Source: Allorhizocola rhizosphaerae
GTDB taxonomy: Bacteria; Actinomycetota; Actinomycetes; Mycobacteriales; Micromonosporaceae
Assembly (NCBI RefSeq): GCF_003426775.1
Contig: NZ_QJUG01000018.1
Span: 1-57,123, forward strand
DNA: 57,123 nt
Direction: 5' to 3'
Below the pieces are notes generated by a model. It was given only the letters and a program-made list of their open reading frames with translations. It was not told where the DNA came from and did not search any database. Of this stretch, positions 33,452 through 42,299 are shown one piece after another; position 1 is the stretch's first letter, and each line of letters begins with the position of its first letter. The position numbers and the translations under genes are program-made.

Positions 33452-34449
33452 GCGGGTTGATGTGGCGGATCGCGGGTCATCTGACCCGCGGTCTCGCCAT
33501 GATCTGGGCGGTCACGACGTTTACCTTCGTGCTGATCCGGCTCATGCCGGGCGATCCCGTGCAGGTGCAGTACGAGCGGCTGATCGCGCAGGGCATGACC
33601 CCGGATCAGGCGGAGTCGGCGACCGCGATCACCTACGGGTTCGTGCCGCACGGGCCGATGTGGAAGCAGTACCTGGAGTACATGTGGGGCCTGGCCCATC
33701 TGGACCTCGGCGTGTCCGTTGAGTCGCAAGGGGTCCCAGTCGCCGACCGGGTGTTCGGCGCGCTGCCGTGGACCGTCCTGTTGGTACTGTCCGGGATTCT
33801 CATCAGCTTCCTGATCGGCGTGGTGCTGGGGGTCGTGGCGGCAATGCGCCGCTCGACGATGGTCGGGCACGGGCTGTCCATCGCGGGATCGCTGCTGCAC
33901 GGCGTGCCCCCGTTTGTCATCGGCATCGTGCTCGCGGCCCTGTTTACCCGGCGGTGGCGGTGGTTCCCCAGCGGCGGGCACTTCAACGGCGACGAGGTTT
34001 CGCCCGGGTTCTACTACGACTTCATCGGCGACGTGGCGTATCACGCGGTGCTCCCGGCCGCCTCGTTCGCGGTTGCCAGCTATGGGGGTTGGCTGCTCGC
34101 GATGCGCTCGTCGGTGGCCAGCGTGCTCGGCGACGACTTCCTGCTGGCGGCGGAGCTTCGGGGGTTGCGGCCGTTCATGAGGTTCAGATATCTGGCGAGG
34201 AACGCGATCCTGCCGCTGTTCACGGTGTTGGCGATTTCGTTCGGGTTGGTGTTCGGCGGGTCCATCTTCATCGAGCGCATCTTCAACTATCCGGGCCTGG
34301 GAATGCTTTTGTACCAGAGCATTGGAGCACGGGACTTCTCGATGATGAGCGGCGCCTTCCTGCTCATCACGGCCGCGGTGATCGTCGCCAACATCCTCGC
34401 CGACGTGCTCTATACGGTCATCGATCCGCGCGTGCGGAGGCAGGCATGA
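33448..34449 (+). CDS. ABC transporter permease, DppB type
   Basis: Inner-membrane subunit, 333 residues, ATG 33448 overlapping the binding-protein stop (ATGA). N-terminal motif TFTFVLIRLMPGDPV and C-terminal GLVFGGSIFIERIFNYPGLGMLLYQSI are diagnostic of DppB/OppB; the coupling loop reads AAELRGL. A longer frame from 32746 overlaps the lipoprotein gene and is a shadow. Confidence 0.93.
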   Translation: MSGLMWRIAGHLTRGLAMIWAVTTFTFVLIRLMPGDPVQVQYERLIAQGMTPDQAESATAITYGFVPHGPMWKQYLEYMWGLAHLDLGVSVESQGVPVADRVFGALPWTVLLVLSGILISFLIGVVLGVVAAMRRSTMVGHGLSIAGSLLHGVPPFVIGIVLAALFTRRWRWFPSGGHFNGDEVSPGFYYDFIGDVAYHAVLPAASFAVASYGGWLLAMRSSVASVLGDDFLLAAELRGLRPFMRFRYLARNAILPLFTVLAISFGLVFGGSIFIERIFNYPGLGMLLYQSIGARDFSMMSGAFLLITAAVIVANILADVLYTVIDPRVRRQA

Positions 34450-34511
34450 ATGCGGTGTGGAAACCGGGCCAAACTCACTGCCGCCGCCCCTCCTGCGGCG
34501 GTGCAAGGTGA
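34446..34511 (+). CDS. 21-codon coupling ORF between the two permease genes
   Basis: ATG 34446 overlaps the DppB stop (ATGA) and has GGAGG at 34437-34441; the ORF (MNAVWKPGQTHCRRPSCGGAR) ends at TGA 34509-34511, which overlaps GTG 34508 of the next permease (GTGA). It contains a 7-bp hairpin CCGCCGC/GCGGCGG (34481-34487/34495-34501) with the loop CCCTCCT. It preserves the four-base coupling chain seen through the whole operon. It may be a translational relay rather than a functional peptide. Confidence 0.4.
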   Translation: MNAVWKPGQTHCRRPSCGGAR

Positions 34512-35353
34512 GTGCCGTGCTGAGGGCGTTGCGGCGCAGGCCGAGCCGGATCGCCGGAGTGGTCATCATCCTGCTGTTCGTGTTCATGGCGGTGGCGGGG
34601 CCGTGGTTCTACCCGGATCGGCTGCCGTACGACGCCGACAACATCTACGCGCCGATCAGTTGGGAGCACCCGCTTTCGACCGATTTCGAGGGTGTGGACG
34701 TGCTGGCGCTTGTCGTCACGGGCACGCGCGGCGTGATGCTGGTCGCCGTCGCAGCCGGGCTCGTGACGATGGTGGTGGGCACGGCGATCGGGCTCTACGC
34801 GGGCTACCGGCGGGGCCGGCCCGACTCGGTGCTGATGCGCATCGCCGATTTCGTGCTGACGATCCCCGGGTTTCCGCTGCTGATCGTGCTGACCGTGACC
34901 ATCGGGCTGGGCGCGTGGTGGAAGATGGCCCTGGTGCTCGGGCTCACCGGCTGGGGCGGGCTGGCGCGGGCCGTTCGCTCGCAGACGCTGTCCCTGCGCG
35001 AGCGCGGATTCATTGAGGCCGCAAGGGGTTTGGGCCTGCCGACGCGGCACATCGTGACCAGGGAGCTCCTGCCCAACGTGGCGCCCTACATCGCGACCAA
35101 CCTGTTGGTGGCCGTCACCGCGTACATCTATGCCCAGGTGGGCCTGTATTTCCTGGGCGTGCTGCCGCTCGACACGAGCAACTGGGGCGTGATGCTCAAC
35201 GCGGCCGTGTTCCAGTCGGGTGCGCTGATCTCGCCGGACGCACTGCCCTATCTGCTGGCCCCGCTCGGTGCGATCCTGTTGCTCACGCTGGGCGTGGTGC
35301 TCATCGTCGACGCGCTGGAGGAGATCTTCAACCCACGGCTGCGGGGGTCATGA
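34508..35353 (+). CDS. ABC transporter permease, DppC type
   Basis: Second permease, 281 residues. GTG 34508 is preferred because of its GTGA overlap with the small upstream ORF; GTG 34457 would add 17 unconserved residues. Features: GVVIILLFVFMAVAGPWF helix, the PLSTDFEGVDVLALVVTGTR block (PLGTDxxGRD region, here altered to DFEGVD), IPGFPLLIVLTV, and coupling loop IEAARGLGLPTRHIV. Confidence 0.88.
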   Translation: MSAVLRALRRRPSRIAGVVIILLFVFMAVAGPWFYPDRLPYDADNIYAPISWEHPLSTDFEGVDVLALVVTGTRGVMLVAVAAGLVTMVVGTAIGLYAGYRRGRPDSVLMRIADFVLTIPGFPLLIVLTVTIGLGAWWKMALVLGLTGWGGLARAVRSQTLSLRERGFIEAARGLGLPTRHIVTRELLPNVAPYIATNLLVAVTAYIYAQVGLYFLGVLPLDTSNWGVMLNAAVFQSGALISPDALPYLLAPLGAILLLTLGVVLIVDALEEIFNPRLRGS

Positions 35354-36276
35354 ACATGGGCGTGACTATTGCGGGTTTGACGGTTACGTATGGCGATTTG
35401 CCCGCGGTCAAGGACGTGTCGCTGCGGTTGGAAGACGGGACCATTACGGGGCTCGTTGGGGAGTCGGGGTCGGGGAAGTCGACGCTGGCGCTGTCGTTGC
35501 TGGGGCATGGAAACATCGCGAGCGGGTCGGTTTTCATCGACGGCGTGGGCGACATGTCCAAAATGGACAAGGGTGCGTTGCGGGCCGTGCGCGGGGCGAA
35601 GATCGGGTATGTCTTCCAGGCCGCGCAAAACTCGCTCAACCCGCTTTTGACGGTCGGCAAGCAGCTGCTCGACCTTGCCAAATCGCACGGTGTGCGCGAC
35701 GTGCGTGGCGCGCATCCGCTGCTGCGCAGGATGGGCCTGGACCCCGATCGGGTGCTCAATTCCTACCAGCACGAGCTGTCCGGCGGCATGCGCCAGCGGG
35801 TGGGCATCATGTTCGCCCTGGTGCTCAACGCCCATGTGCTGGTGCTGGACGAGCCAACGACGGCGCTCGACATGATCACACAGGCGAACATCCTGCAGAT
35901 CGTGCGCGAGGTGCACGCCGATCGTGGGCTGACCACTTTGATCGTCACGCACGATGTCGGGGTCGTGGCGGAGGTCGCCTCGCGGGTGGCGGTGATGTAC
36001 GGGGGCCGGATCGTCGAGTGCGGCTCGACGAAGGAGGTGCTGGCCAACCCGCGGCATCCGTACACGCGCGGGCTCATCAACGCGATCCCACGCCTTACCG
36101 GACCGGTCGACGTGGCGAAACCGCTGCCCGGCACACCGCCGACACTGGGCACGATTCCAGCGGTGGGATGTGTGTTCCGGGCGCGGTGTCCAATCCGGAT
36201 GGACGTGTGCTCCGCCCAGGAGCCGGAAATGATCGACGACGTGGCGTGCCACGCGGTGGGGGTAACGGCGAAATGA
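35350..36276 (+). CDS. ABC transporter ATP-binding protein, DppD type
   Basis: First ATPase of the importer, 308 residues, ATG 35350 overlapping the permease stop (ATGA); ATG 35356 is possible. Walker A GESGSGKST, signature LSGGMRQRVGIMFAL, Walker B VLVLDEPTTALDM and H-loop IVTHDVG are intact. The C-terminal oligopeptide-importer extension contains CVFRARCPIRMDVC, whose cysteines bind an iron-sulfur cluster in DppD-type proteins. Confidence 0.93.
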   Translation: MNMGVTIAGLTVTYGDLPAVKDVSLRLEDGTITGLVGESGSGKSTLALSLLGHGNIASGSVFIDGVGDMSKMDKGALRAVRGAKIGYVFQAAQNSLNPLLTVGKQLLDLAKSHGVRDVRGAHPLLRRMGLDPDRVLNSYQHELSGGMRQRVGIMFALVLNAHVLVLDEPTTALDMITQANILQIVREVHADRGLTTLIVTHDVGVVAEVASRVAVMYGGRIVECGSTKEVLANPRHPYTRGLINAIPRLTGPVDVAKPLPGTPPTLGTIPAVGCVFRARCPIRMDVCSAQEPEMIDDVACHAVGVTAK

Positions 36277-37199
36277 TTGAGGGACGCGGGATCACCAAGG
36301 CGTTCAAGCAGGTGCAGGCGCTGCGCGGGGTGGACTTCGTCATCCCGCGCGGGGGAGCGGTGTCGTTCATCGGCGAGTCGGGCTGTGGCAAGACCACGCT
36401 CGGGCGCATCCTCGCCGGGTTGGAGAGCCACGACGAGGGCCGGCTGTTGCGCGATGGCGAGCCCATCAAGGATTTCAGGCCCATCCAGCTGATCCACCAG
36501 GATCCCTATTCGGCGCTCAATCCGACCCGGACCATCGCGCAGATTTTGCGCGATCCGTTGCGGCTGCGCGGACACCCGTTTTCCAAGGCGGAGGAGCTTC
36601 TGTCGTTGGTGGGGTTGGACCCGTCATATGTGCTGTCGCGGTATCCGCATCAGCTCAGCGGTGGCATGCGCCAGCGGGTGGTCATCGCGCGGGCGCTGAC
36701 GGTCGATCCCGAGGTGCTCGTTGCCGACGAGGCGGTGTCGATGATCGATGTCTCGCTGCGGCTCGGAATCCTTGCGCTGCTTCGGAACCTGCGCGAGACG
36801 CTGGGCGTGTCGGTGCTGTTCATCACGCACGACGTGGCCACGGCGCGCTATGTGGGCGCCGAGGGCGAGCTTTACGTCATCTATCGGGGGACGGTCGTCG
36901 AGCGTGGGCCCGTCGACACCGTGCTCGCCGGGCCCGTCCATCCCTACACGCAGTGCCTGCTGTCGGCAATCCCCGTGTTGCACGGTCTCGAAGTTCCAGG
37001 ACCCGATCGTTTGGTACCGGATGAGCCCTTGGACGAACGGGTGGAGCCCTCGGGCTGCCTGTTCGAGCCGCGGTGTCCATTCGCGACACCCGCGTGCGCT
37101 CAGGAGCAGCCGTTGTTGAGCCGGCTCGGGGACACGCCACAGGACCACGCCTGCCTGTTCCCGGCCCGCAGGCACGTCGTCGCGGTGCCAGCGCGGTGA
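36273..37199 (+). CDS. ABC transporter ATP-binding protein, DppF type
   Basis: Second ATPase, 308 residues, ATG 36273 overlapping dppD-like stop. Walker A GESGCGKTT, signature LSGGMRQRVVIARAL and FITHDVA are normal. The Walker B/D-loop reads VLVADEAVSMIDVS instead of the usual DEPTSALDVS: the catalytic Glu remains but Pro and the Ala-Leu of the D-loop are changed. The C-terminus has the cysteine-bearing CLFEPRCPFATPAC. The stop overlaps murQ (GTGA). Confidence 0.92.
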   Translation: MIEGRGITKAFKQVQALRGVDFVIPRGGAVSFIGESGCGKTTLGRILAGLESHDEGRLLRDGEPIKDFRPIQLIHQDPYSALNPTRTIAQILRDPLRLRGHPFSKAEELLSLVGLDPSYVLSRYPHQLSGGMRQRVVIARALTVDPEVLVADEAVSMIDVSLRLGILALLRNLRETLGVSVLFITHDVATARYVGAEGELYVIYRGTVVERGPVDTVLAGPVHPYTQCLLSAIPVLHGLEVPGPDRLVPDEPLDERVEPSGCLFEPRCPFATPACAQEQPLLSRLGDTPQDHACLFPARRHVVAVPAR

Positions 37200-38086
37200 C
37201 AACACTCGACCAATTGCTCACCGAGCAGATCGACGACAGATACGCGCACCTCGACCAGGCCCCGGTGGCACAGCTCGCGCAGCTGATGAACGAGGCCGAC
37301 GCGAGCGTGCCGGGCGCCGTGCGTTCGGCCATCCCGCAGATCGTTCCGGCGATCGAGGCGGTGGTCGAGCGGCTCGCGGCGGGAGGGCGGCTCATCTACG
37401 TCGGCGCGGGCAGTGCGGGGCGGATCGCCGTACTGGATGCGTCTGAAATCCCGCCAACATTCAATGCGCCGCCCACGTTGGTGCAGGCGGTCATCGCCGG
37501 GGGCTTTCAGGCCGTGGTGCGCACGGCTGAGGGGGCCGAGGACGACACGGCCGCGGCGTCGCTGGCCATCGACTCGCTTGAGGTGTCGGCGTCGGATGCG
37601 GTGATGGGCATTGCGGCCAGTGGGCGCACACCATATGTGTTGGCGGCGATGGGCGCGGCACGGCAGCGGGGCGCGGTGACGGTCGGATTGTCGTGCAATG
37701 TGGACACTGCGCTGTCGGCGGCGGTCGACTTTCCGATCGAGGTGCCGGTCGGGCCCGAGGTGCTGGCGGGATCGACGCGCTTGAAGGCGGGCACCGCGCA
37801 GAAGCTCGTGCTCAACATGGTCAGCACGATTGCGATGGTGCGATTGGGGAAGGCCTATGGCAACCTGATGGTGGACATGCGGGTCACCAACGGGAAGCTG
37901 CGCGATCGGGCGCTGCGCATCATCGAGCGGGTCACGGGGTGCACGCGGGCGGTCGCGGAGAAGGCGTTGCACGCGGCCGACAATGAGGTCAAGACCGCCA
38001 TCGTGATCGTGGCGCGATCGTCCACAGTGGAGGTCGCGCGGCAGCGGCTGGCCGCCGCGTCGGGCCGGTTGCGTGATGCGCTTTGA
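37196..38086 (+). CDS. murQ: N-acetylmuramic acid 6-phosphate etherase
   Basis: Cytoplasmic SIS-domain enzyme that cleaves the D-lactyl ether of MurNAc-6-phosphate, giving GlcNAc-6-phosphate. The 296-residue product has [23 protein letters not shown] with the catalytic Glu in [43 protein letters not shown] and [17 protein letters not shown], all MurQ hallmarks. GTG 37196 overlaps the upstream ATPase stop; longer readings are shadows. It acts downstream of the kinase encoded by the next gene. Confidence 0.96.
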   Translation: MTTLDQLLTEQIDDRYAHLDQAPVAQLAQLMNEADASVPGAVRSAIPQIVPAIEAVVERLAAGGRLIYVGAGSAGRIAVLDASEIPPTFNAPPTLVQAVIAGGFQAVVRTAEGAEDDTAAASLAIDSLEVSASDAVMGIAASGRTPYVLAAMGAARQRGAVTVGLSCNVDTALSAAVDFPIEVPVGPEVLAGSTRLKAGTAQKLVLNMVSTIAMVRLGKAYGNLMVDMRVTNGKLRDRALRIIERVTGCTRAVAEKALHAADNEVKTAIVIVARSSTVEVARQRLAAASGRLRDAL

Positions 38087-39165
38087 GGGTCCTCGGTCTC
38101 ATCTCCGGGACATCGCACGACGGCATCGATTGGGCGGTCGTCGACTTCGCACTCTCCGGTGACACCCTCGTGGGGCGGGTGGAGTCGTATGGCACCACGC
38201 CCTATCCAAGCGGGCTTCGCTCGCGTTTGCTGCGCGCGCTGCCGCCTGCTGCGGTGTCGTTGCGGGAGGTGTGCGAGCTCGACACGCTCATCGGGCAGGC
38301 GTTCGCGACGGTGGCACGCTCCGATGTGGACTTGATTTGCTCGCACGGGCAGACCGTGTACCACTGGGCGGGGCGGGGCACCCTCCAGATAGGACAGCCT
38401 GCCTGGATCGCTGAGCGGACGGGGGTGCCCGTGGTTTCGGATGTGCGGGCGCGTGACATCGCGGCGGGTGGGCACGGGGCTCCGCTGGTTCCGGTGCTCG
38501 ATCGGTTACTGCTGGCCGGGCTCGCGGGGCGGGTGGCCGCGCTGAACATCGGCGGCATCGCCAACATCACCGTGCTGGACCCGTTGGTGGCGTATGACAT
38601 CGGGCCGGGAAACGCGCTCATCGACGCCATGGCGCTGCGCCTGACGGGGGCCCATTACGACGAGGACGGGCGGCTGGCCGCAGCGGGCACAGTCGATCGG
38701 GCGTTGCTGGACCGGCTGCTCGCCGACCCCTATTACGCGTTGCCCCCGCCCAAGTCCACCGGCAAGGAACACTTCAACGCGGCATATGTCTCGTCCCTGC
38801 CGCCCACCGCGGACACGATCGCCACGCTCACGGCGCTCACGGCCTCGACCATCGCCTCGTCCGTGCGCGAGCACGGCATCGAAACGCTCGTCGTCTCGGG
38901 TGGCGGGTGGGCCAACTCCACGTTGATGGGCATGCTGCGTGGTCGGTTAGAGGACGTGCGTATTGTGCCGTCGGACGAGTTCGGCGCGCCGAGTGACGCC
39001 AAGGAGGCGATCGCGTTCGCACTGATCGGCTGGCTCACCGTGCACGGCCTGGCCTCGACCACGCGCATTCTCGGGTCGATCACACCCGGCGCGGGTGCGC
39101 TACAGTTGCCGCCGCCACTTGCCGCCCCACCGGCCCGCCTGCACCTGGAGGCCTCCAATGCCTGA
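38083..39165 (+). CDS. anmK: Anhydro-N-acetylmuramic acid kinase
   Basis: Converts 1,6-anhydro-MurNAc plus ATP and water to MurNAc-6-phosphate, the MurQ substrate. The 360-residue protein has [44 protein letters not shown] with the catalytic Asp region, [12 protein letters not shown] and [15 protein letters not shown] 38083 overlaps the murQ stop (TTGA). Together with murQ it forms the intracellular half of muramic-acid recycling. Confidence 0.95.
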   Translation: MRVLGLISGTSHDGIDWAVVDFALSGDTLVGRVESYGTTPYPSGLRSRLLRALPPAAVSLREVCELDTLIGQAFATVARSDVDLICSHGQTVYHWAGRGTLQIGQPAWIAERTGVPVVSDVRARDIAAGGHGAPLVPVLDRLLLAGLAGRVAALNIGGIANITVLDPLVAYDIGPGNALIDAMALRLTGAHYDEDGRLAAAGTVDRALLDRLLADPYYALPPPKSTGKEHFNAAYVSSLPPTADTIATLTALTASTIASSVREHGIETLVVSGGGWANSTLMGMLRGRLEDVRIVPSDEFGAPSDAKEAIAFALIGWLTVHGLASTTRILGSITPGAGALQLPPPLAAPPARLHLEASNA

Positions 39166-39859
39166 GCACTACGCCGCCCTGGTCCGTCCGATCATCGACC
39201 GCGTTTACACCTCGGTGCGCAGGGCCGCCCGCCCGCGCACCATCGACGTCGTCGAGCGGATGGGGCTGCAGCCCGGGTTCATTTCGAGCTTCTACTTTGG
39301 ACTGTTGGCGCGGCCCATGCCCGCCGCGAGCTTCGCCGCCGCCACGACCTACAGCGGGTCCGACATGACCGAGGAGCTTGAGCAGGGCATCGCCTGGCTG
39401 GACGCCGACGGCACCTGGCACATCACCGAGTCCGGCCGCGCCCTGGGGCTCGCGTTGCAGCTCGCGATAGCCGAAGGGGCACAAGAGTTCTGGGCCGATC
39501 GTGCGAGCACCCTGCCCCGCCTGGCCGAGCTGCTCGGCCGGCTGCTTGAGGCCGGGGCCGCCACGGGTGGGCCGGCCTTCGCCGCGCTGGCACCCGCATA
39601 CGAGCCCGATGGCGCTTCGCCGGCCCTGCTGGTCACGAGCCGACTGGGCGCGCTGCGCCACCACCGTGCCGACGCGCACCGGGCGGCGTGGCAGTCGGCG
39701 GGGCTCTCGCTGCCAGGGCTGCTCGCGCTGCCCGCGGACAGCCCGGCACGCGTGGCCATCGAAGGCGACACCAACCGGCGCGATGCGCCCGTCTACGGGT
39801 GCCTCACGGCCGACGAGCGCACCGAGTTCATGGGCCTGCTCGGCGCGCTACCGGGATAG
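39158..39859 (+). CDS. Uncharacterised protein with winged-helix-like region, last gene of salvage operon
   Basis: A 233-residue protein whose ATG 39158 overlaps anmK by eight bases. No family is recognised with confidence. The segment [26 protein letters not shown] followed by [21 protein letters not shown] resembles a helix-turn-helix plus a beta-wing ending in a MarR/PadR-like TxxGR, so a DNA-binding or ligand-sensing role is possible. Being cotranscribed with murQ-anmK, it could replace the MurR regulator found with other murQ genes. This is an inference from position and a loose pattern. Confidence 0.6.
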   Translation: MPEHYAALVRPIIDRVYTSVRRAARPRTIDVVERMGLQPGFISSFYFGLLARPMPAASFAAATTYSGSDMTEELEQGIAWLDADGTWHITESGRALGLALQLAIAEGAQEFWADRASTLPRLAELLGRLLEAGAATGGPAFAALAPAYEPDGASPALLVTSRLGALRHHRADAHRAAWQSAGLSLPGLLALPADSPARVAIEGDTNRRDAPVYGCLTADERTEFMGLLGALPG

Positions 39860-39944
39860 CCCGAACCGTTCGGCAAATGCGGACATGTCGTCGCGTTGTT
39901 CGGCCGGGTCGGTGGCGGTGGCGCTCACGCGATGCGCCGCTGAT

Positions 39945-41156
39945 TCAGCTGGAGCTCTCCGCGAGCTCCAGGAACTTGCGCTTGGTGTGCAGGGCCTGCT
40001 CAGCCTCTTTGATGCGTTTGGTGTCACCGGCCGAGCGGGCCCGCTCCAGCCGCTCCTCGGCCTCGGCCACCTGGCTGCGCATCTGCGCCAGCAGCGGGTT
40101 GGCCGACGGCTCGGTGCGCCGCCACGCCGAATCCATCGCCGCGCGCACCCGATCCTCGACCTGGCGCAGTCGGCGGTCCAGCGAGGCGACCGCGTCGCGG
40201 GGCACCCGGCCGGTGTCGTGCCACTGGCCCAGGATGTCGCGCAAAGCGGCCTGCGCCGCCTTGGGGTCGGCGTCGATGTCGAGCGCCTCGGCCTTGGCCA
40301 GCAGTTCCTGCCGCCTGCTCAGCGCCGCCTTCTGCTCGGCGTCGCGCTCGGAGAAGACCTGCTTGCGCCGGGTGAAAAACGCGTCCTGCGCGGCCCGGAA
40401 CCTCTCCCACAGCTTCTGCTCGGCCTCCTTGGACGCCCGGGGCGCGGCCTTCCACGCGTCCATGAGCTCCTTGAGCCGATCGGCCGTGGCCTTCCAGTCG
40501 GTCGACTCGGCCAGCTGCTCGGCCTCGGCCACCAGCTCGTCCTTGACCGACTGGGCCTGCTTGCGCTGCGAGTCCAGCGAGGCGAAGTGACCGCCACGGC
40601 GGCGGGTGAACGAGTCACGCGCGATGGAGAACCGCTTCCACAGCTCGCCGTCGGCCTTCTTGTCGACCCCGCGAATGGTCTTCCACTCGTCCAGGATCTC
40701 CTTGAACCGGTCGCCGGTCGCCTTCCAGCTCGTGGACTCGGCCGCCAGCTTCTCTGACTCCTCCACCAACTGCGTCTTGCGCGCCAGCGCCTCGGCCCGT
40801 GCCACCTCACGCGCGGCCTTGGCCGCGGCCGCCTTCTCCTGCGCCACCACCGTGAGCGCGTCGAGCCGCGCCGCGAGGCCGTCGATGTCGCCGACGACAT
40901 GCGCCTCGTCCAGGCCGGCCCGCAGCCGCTTCGCCGTGGCCAGGGTGTGCGAGGGATCCGCGGCGCCCGACGCCAGCCGGGTCTCCAGCAAAGCGACCTC
41001 GGTCAGCAGATCCTCGTAGCGGCGGACGAAGTGCGCCAGACCCTCCTCAGGCGTGCCGGCCTGCCAGGATCCGACCGTGCGCTCGCCGGCAGCAGTCTTG
41101 ACCCAGACCGTCCCGTCGGCGTCCACCCGGCCGTAGCTCGCCCAGTCGCTCATCAT
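39945..41156 (-). CDS. DUF349 coiled-coil protein
   Basis: About 403 residues, ATG 41156 or 41153 (GAGG upstream). The N-terminus SYGRVDADGTVWVKTAAGER is the conserved leader of actinobacterial members, followed by three helical DUF349 repeats marked by W-K and LWxRF patterns: STSWKATGDRFKEILDEWKTI, LWKRFSIARDSF, TDWKATADRLKELMDAWKA and LWERFRAAQDAFF. Very rich in Ala, Glu, Lys and Arg; function unknown. Its place next to miaA and dapF is conserved in the order. Confidence 0.88.
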   Translation of the reverse strand: MMSDWASYGRVDADGTVWVKTAAGERTVGSWQAGTPEEGLAHFVRRYEDLLTEVALLETRLASGAADPSHTLATAKRLRAGLDEAHVVGDIDGLAARLDALTVVAQEKAAAAKAAREVARAEALARKTQLVEESEKLAAESTSWKATGDRFKEILDEWKTIRGVDKKADGELWKRFSIARDSFTRRRGGHFASLDSQRKQAQSVKDELVAEAEQLAESTDWKATADRLKELMDAWKAAPRASKEAEQKLWERFRAAQDAFFTRRKQVFSERDAEQKAALSRRQELLAKAEALDIDADPKAAQAALRDILGQWHDTGRVPRDAVASLDRRLRQVEDRVRAAMDSAWRRTEPSANPLLAQMRSQVAEAEERLERARSAGDTKRIKEAEQALHTKRKFLELAESSS

Positions 41157-41343
41157 CGATACCTCAGTTCTCCCCGGCGTCTCACCCTCGATGAGCGCCG
41201 CCATAGCGCATTGTCACATGGGGGACGCACGGCATGCTTGGCCGCCAACTCCCTGATTAGACATCGTGACCTTACGGCCTTAATCGCCGCGCCGCATCGC
41301 CTCTCCAGCGCACTAAAGGGCACGATCCGGTTACGTTTATGAA

Positions 41344-42237
41344 ATGAGGGTCGTAGCGATCTTGGGTCCCACCGCGAGCGGCAAGTCGGCGCTGTCCATC
41401 GCCCTGGCGCACGCACTGGACGCCGAGGTGGTCAACTGCGACTCTATGCAGCTCTACCGCGGGATGGATATAGGCACGGCCAAATTGAGACCCGCGGAGC
41501 GGGACGGCGTGCCGCATCACCTGCTCGACATCTGGCCGGTGACGCAGCCCGCCAGCGTGGCCGAATATCAAGTGCTGGCGCGCGCGGCGATCGACGGCAT
41601 CCTCGACCAGGGCCGGACAGCGGTCCTGGTGGGCGGATCGGGCCTGTATGTGCGGGCCGTTCTTGAAGAATTTCACTTTCCCGGTACCGACCAGAGCCTG
41701 CGCGAGTCCCTCGAAGCGCAGTTGGCGCAGGTCGGGGCGGCCGCCATGCATGAGCGCCTGCAGCAGGCCGACCCGCAGGCGGCGGCGCTCATCCTGCCCA
41801 CCAACGGCCGGCGCATCGTGCGGGCGCTGGAGGTGATCGAGCTGACCGGGCGCCCGTTCACGGCGGCGTTGCCCGAGCAGCGGCGCCCGTTCTACGAGGC
41901 GGTCCAGATCGCGATCGACCGGCCCGACCTCGACGCCCGGATCGCGCGGCGCGTTGAGCACATGTGGGAGCTCGGCTTTGTTGACGAAGTCCGGGCACTG
42001 GAGAAGGTCGGCCTGCGCGACGGCCTGACCGCGAGCCGGGCTCTCGGGTACCAGCAGATCCTGGGTCTTCTGGCGGGTGAGTGCACGGAGCAGGAGGCCT
42101 TCGACGCCACGGTGACAGGCACCCGCCGCTTCGTCCGGCGGCAGCGGTCGTGGTTTCGGCGCGACCCGTCGGTACTCTGGCTAGACGGCACCTCGCCGGA
42201 TCTGATCGACGAAGCGCTCGGGGCAATAAAGTCATGA
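41344..42237 (+). CDS. miaA: tRNA dimethylallyltransferase
   Basis: Adds the dimethylallyl group to A37 of tRNAs, the substrate for MiaB encoded at 5.8 kb. The 297-residue protein has the P-loop LGPTASGKSALS, CDSMQLYRGMDIGTAKL, LVGGSGLYVRAV, NGRRIVRALEVIELTGRP and RRFVRRQRSWFRRD. ATG 41344 begins the gene; the 187-bp gap to the divergent DUF349 gene must hold its promoter. dapF follows closely. Confidence 0.96.
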   Translation: MRVVAILGPTASGKSALSIALAHALDAEVVNCDSMQLYRGMDIGTAKLRPAERDGVPHHLLDIWPVTQPASVAEYQVLARAAIDGILDQGRTAVLVGGSGLYVRAVLEEFHFPGTDQSLRESLEAQLAQVGAAAMHERLQQADPQAAALILPTNGRRIVRALEVIELTGRPFTAALPEQRRPFYEAVQIAIDRPDLDARIARRVEHMWELGFVDEVRALEKVGLRDGLTASRALGYQQILGLLAGECTEQEAFDATVTGTRRFVRRQRSWFRRDPSVLWLDGTSPDLIDEALGAIKS

Positions 42238-42299
42238 GCGAGGGGCTTGCCCGAGCGAGTCAACAGGCATGCGCCGCACAGCGAAGCGGAGGGACGCCA

